Positions 6,085 through 7,272 of a stretch of DNA of 7,272 nucleotides are shown here, piece by piece. The notes below the pieces were generated by a model. That model saw only the letters and a program-made list of their open reading frames with translations. It had not been told where the DNA came from and did no database searches. The DNA is from Sedimentisphaerales bacterium. GTDB lineage: Bacteria; Planctomycetota; Phycisphaerae; Sedimentisphaerales; SM23-30. The stretch is taken from assembly GCA_016932145.1 (NCBI GenBank), contig JAFGDI010000332.1, positions 1-7,272 on the forward strand, written 5' to 3'. Positions within the stretch are counted from its first letter, which is position 1, and each line of letters opens with the position of its first letter. Position numbers and translations under genes: made by a program.

Positions 6085-7272
6085 ATGAGATTGAAGTTGA
6101 AAGTTAAGTTATTCGCACTAATGGGCCTGATGGCCACGAACTCTCTCTTTGCCGCAGCTCATACTGAGGTCGTCGGTGATGTTCGTGTGCAACTGTTGTC
6201 TGACACCCTGGTCCGTATTGAGCTTAAAGGCCCTAATGGCTTTGAAGACAGACCTACATTTCATATAAGCGAGCGCAACTGGGATGGTACTCAGGCCAGT
6301 CGCAATGAAGCTAATGGTAAAGTAAGTATTAAAACAGCAGATTTCTCTGTTGTTGTGCCTGCTGCTGCTAAAGATCTTAATGGTATTGTTGTTGTTGATA
6401 ATAATGGTAATGAAATCTGGGAAATGCCAGTAGGTTCTGGTGCTTATACTGCACTTAAGTGCCGCTGGGACGAGCATGGCAGTATATATCTTTTTGATAA
6501 TGGTGATAAACTTGGCTATGGCACTTCTGTTGCCGATGACAGCTATTACTGGCTCGTCGAAAAAGTTGATGGCTATACCAGAATAAAAAATAAAGCAACT
6601 GGTGATTATATCAATGTTGAAAAAGGGCTGGACTATGTTAAGTGTACTGCTGTTGCAGCAGATTCACCGGCTAAAGACTGGACAGCCCAGACTGTTGAAG
6701 GGGCAATGACACTGGCTAGTCGCCATGCTGACAGCAGTCTTATGCACATTGAAAATCGCAAAGGATATGTTCAATATTCTCCTGCTCAGACTACTAATGC
6801 AGATGGCAGGACAATGGACAAGTGGTTGAGCTGCCGCTGGCTGGAGGCAAAAGATGCTTCTGATTTCTTCAGCGATAATCGTCGCTGGCTGCCGCACCCA
6901 GAATCTGAGACTGCTGCCTGGGCTATCTGCGACACGCCTCGCTATGTACCGGCAAAATGGGGTTATAACCCTGCACCAGATAACAGCAAAAATAATGGCT
7001 GGGACCTGGATAATCATGCTGCCGATGTATATGTCTTTTTACCACGCGGCGATAGTAAGCGTCTCCGTCGTGATTATCTGACGCTCACCGGCAGAACAGA
7101 CCTTATCCCTATGTACGCTTTCGGCGCCTGGGACAGCCGGTATTATCCTTATACTCAGGAATATGCCTCTGCCAAGATCGATCGCTATCGTTCCGAGCAG
7201 ATACCGCTTGATGTCTTTGTAGTTGATACCGACTGGCGCGTGGGTGCTTCTCATGGCTATGGTGTTGCTACT
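6085..7272 (+). CDS. Secreted glycoside hydrolase family 31 (alpha-glycosidase), 3' end outside window, with beta-trefoil-like insert
   Basis: The frame is open from ATG 6085 to the window edge, giving 396 residues of a partial protein. A signal peptide is present (MRLKLKVK, hydrophobic stretch, probable cleavage near LFA at residue 23). Residues about 27-160 fit the N-terminal galactose-mutarotase-like beta domain of GH31 (VRVQLLSDTLVRIELKG). Residues about 163-255 (GYTRIKNKATGDYINVE, SLMHIENRKGYVQYS, KWLSCRW) resemble two ricin-B/beta-trefoil repeats inserted in that domain. The GH31 hallmarks then resume: WDLDNHAADVYVF, YLTLTGRTDLIPMYAFGAWDSRYY (331 onward) and IPLDVFVVDTDW (373-384) at the start of the TIM barrel. 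The catalytic nucleophile and acid/base Asp lie beyond the window. GH31 enzymes hydrolyse alpha-glucosides, alpha-xylosides and related links; substrate cannot be told here. Same strand as the sigma/FecR pair, so probably co-regulated. Confidence 0.88.
   Translation, partial: MRLKLKVKLFALMGLMATNSLFAAAHTEVVGDVRVQLLSDTLVRIELKGPNGFEDRPTFHISERNWDGTQASRNEANGKVSIKTADFSVVVPAAAKDLNGIVVVDNNGNEIWEMPVGSGAYTALKCRWDEHGSIYLFDNGDKLGYGTSVADDSYYWLVEKVDGYTRIKNKATGDYINVEKGLDYVKCTAVAADSPAKDWTAQTVEGAMTLASRHADSSLMHIENRKGYVQYSPAQTTNADGRTMDKWLSCRWLEAKDASDFFSDNRRWLPHPESETAAWAICDTPRYVPAKWGYNPAPDNSKNNGWDLDNHAADVYVFLPRGDSKRLRRDYLTLTGRTDLIPMYAFGAWDSRYYPYTQEYASAKIDRYRSEQIPLDVFVVDTDWRVGASHGYGVAT

Noticed and set aside
6118..7254. 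Several minus-strand open frames opposite the GH31 gene
   Set aside because: The plus-strand frame is continuous from 6085 to the window edge with a signal peptide and GH31 motifs, so these are shadows.

Overview
The window most resembles a carbohydrate-degradation locus of a planctomycete, probably class Phycisphaerae (Sedimentisphaerales-like). This is inferred from protein style only. The first large protein ends in a short dockerin-like Asp-rich motif (D-x-D...VDLEDLAVLAAQWL) of the kind common on Phycisphaerae secreted proteins. A short ECF sigma factor is followed directly by a FecR protein with a carbohydrate-binding-like C-terminus, a pairing common in Planctomycetota and Verrucomicrobiota. 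Base composition is moderate in genes and AT-rich between them. No rRNA, tRNA, CRISPR array, transposase or phage gene was found.

Layout. 1-427 is a leader region without a convincing gene; it holds an AT-rich inverted repeat and a 14-bp perfect palindrome. 428-2602 (+) encodes a secreted, multidomain LamG / Fn3-like / Ig-like / LamG / dockerin-like protein. It is followed by a doubled 10-bp palindrome and a strong rho-independent terminator that may work in both directions. 2719-2951 is non-coding with several small hairpins. 2952-3395 (-) encodes a small membrane protein with an N-terminal zinc ribbon, convergent with the first gene. 3396-3782 is an AT-rich divergent intergenic region that must carry the promoter of the next operon.

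From 3783 rightward there is a clear operon. It holds an ECF sigma factor (3783-4316), a membrane-anchored FecR/NPCBM-like protein starting in a TGATG overlap (4316-6007), and, after a 77-bp gap containing a long imperfect hairpin, a secreted glycoside hydrolase family 31 enzyme whose 3' end is cut by the window (6085-7272+). The GH31 protein appears to carry a ricin-B/beta-trefoil-like insert before its TIM barrel.

Working model (inference): the FecR protein has a cytoplasmic N-terminus that holds the sigma factor, one membrane span, and outer FecR and NPCBM-like domains that could sense glycan directly. Release of the sigma factor would raise expression of the operon, including the GH31 alpha-glycosidase. 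The upstream LamG protein may be a surface or extracellular glycan-binding partner, but it is a separate transcription unit and no sequence link to the sigma factor was found.
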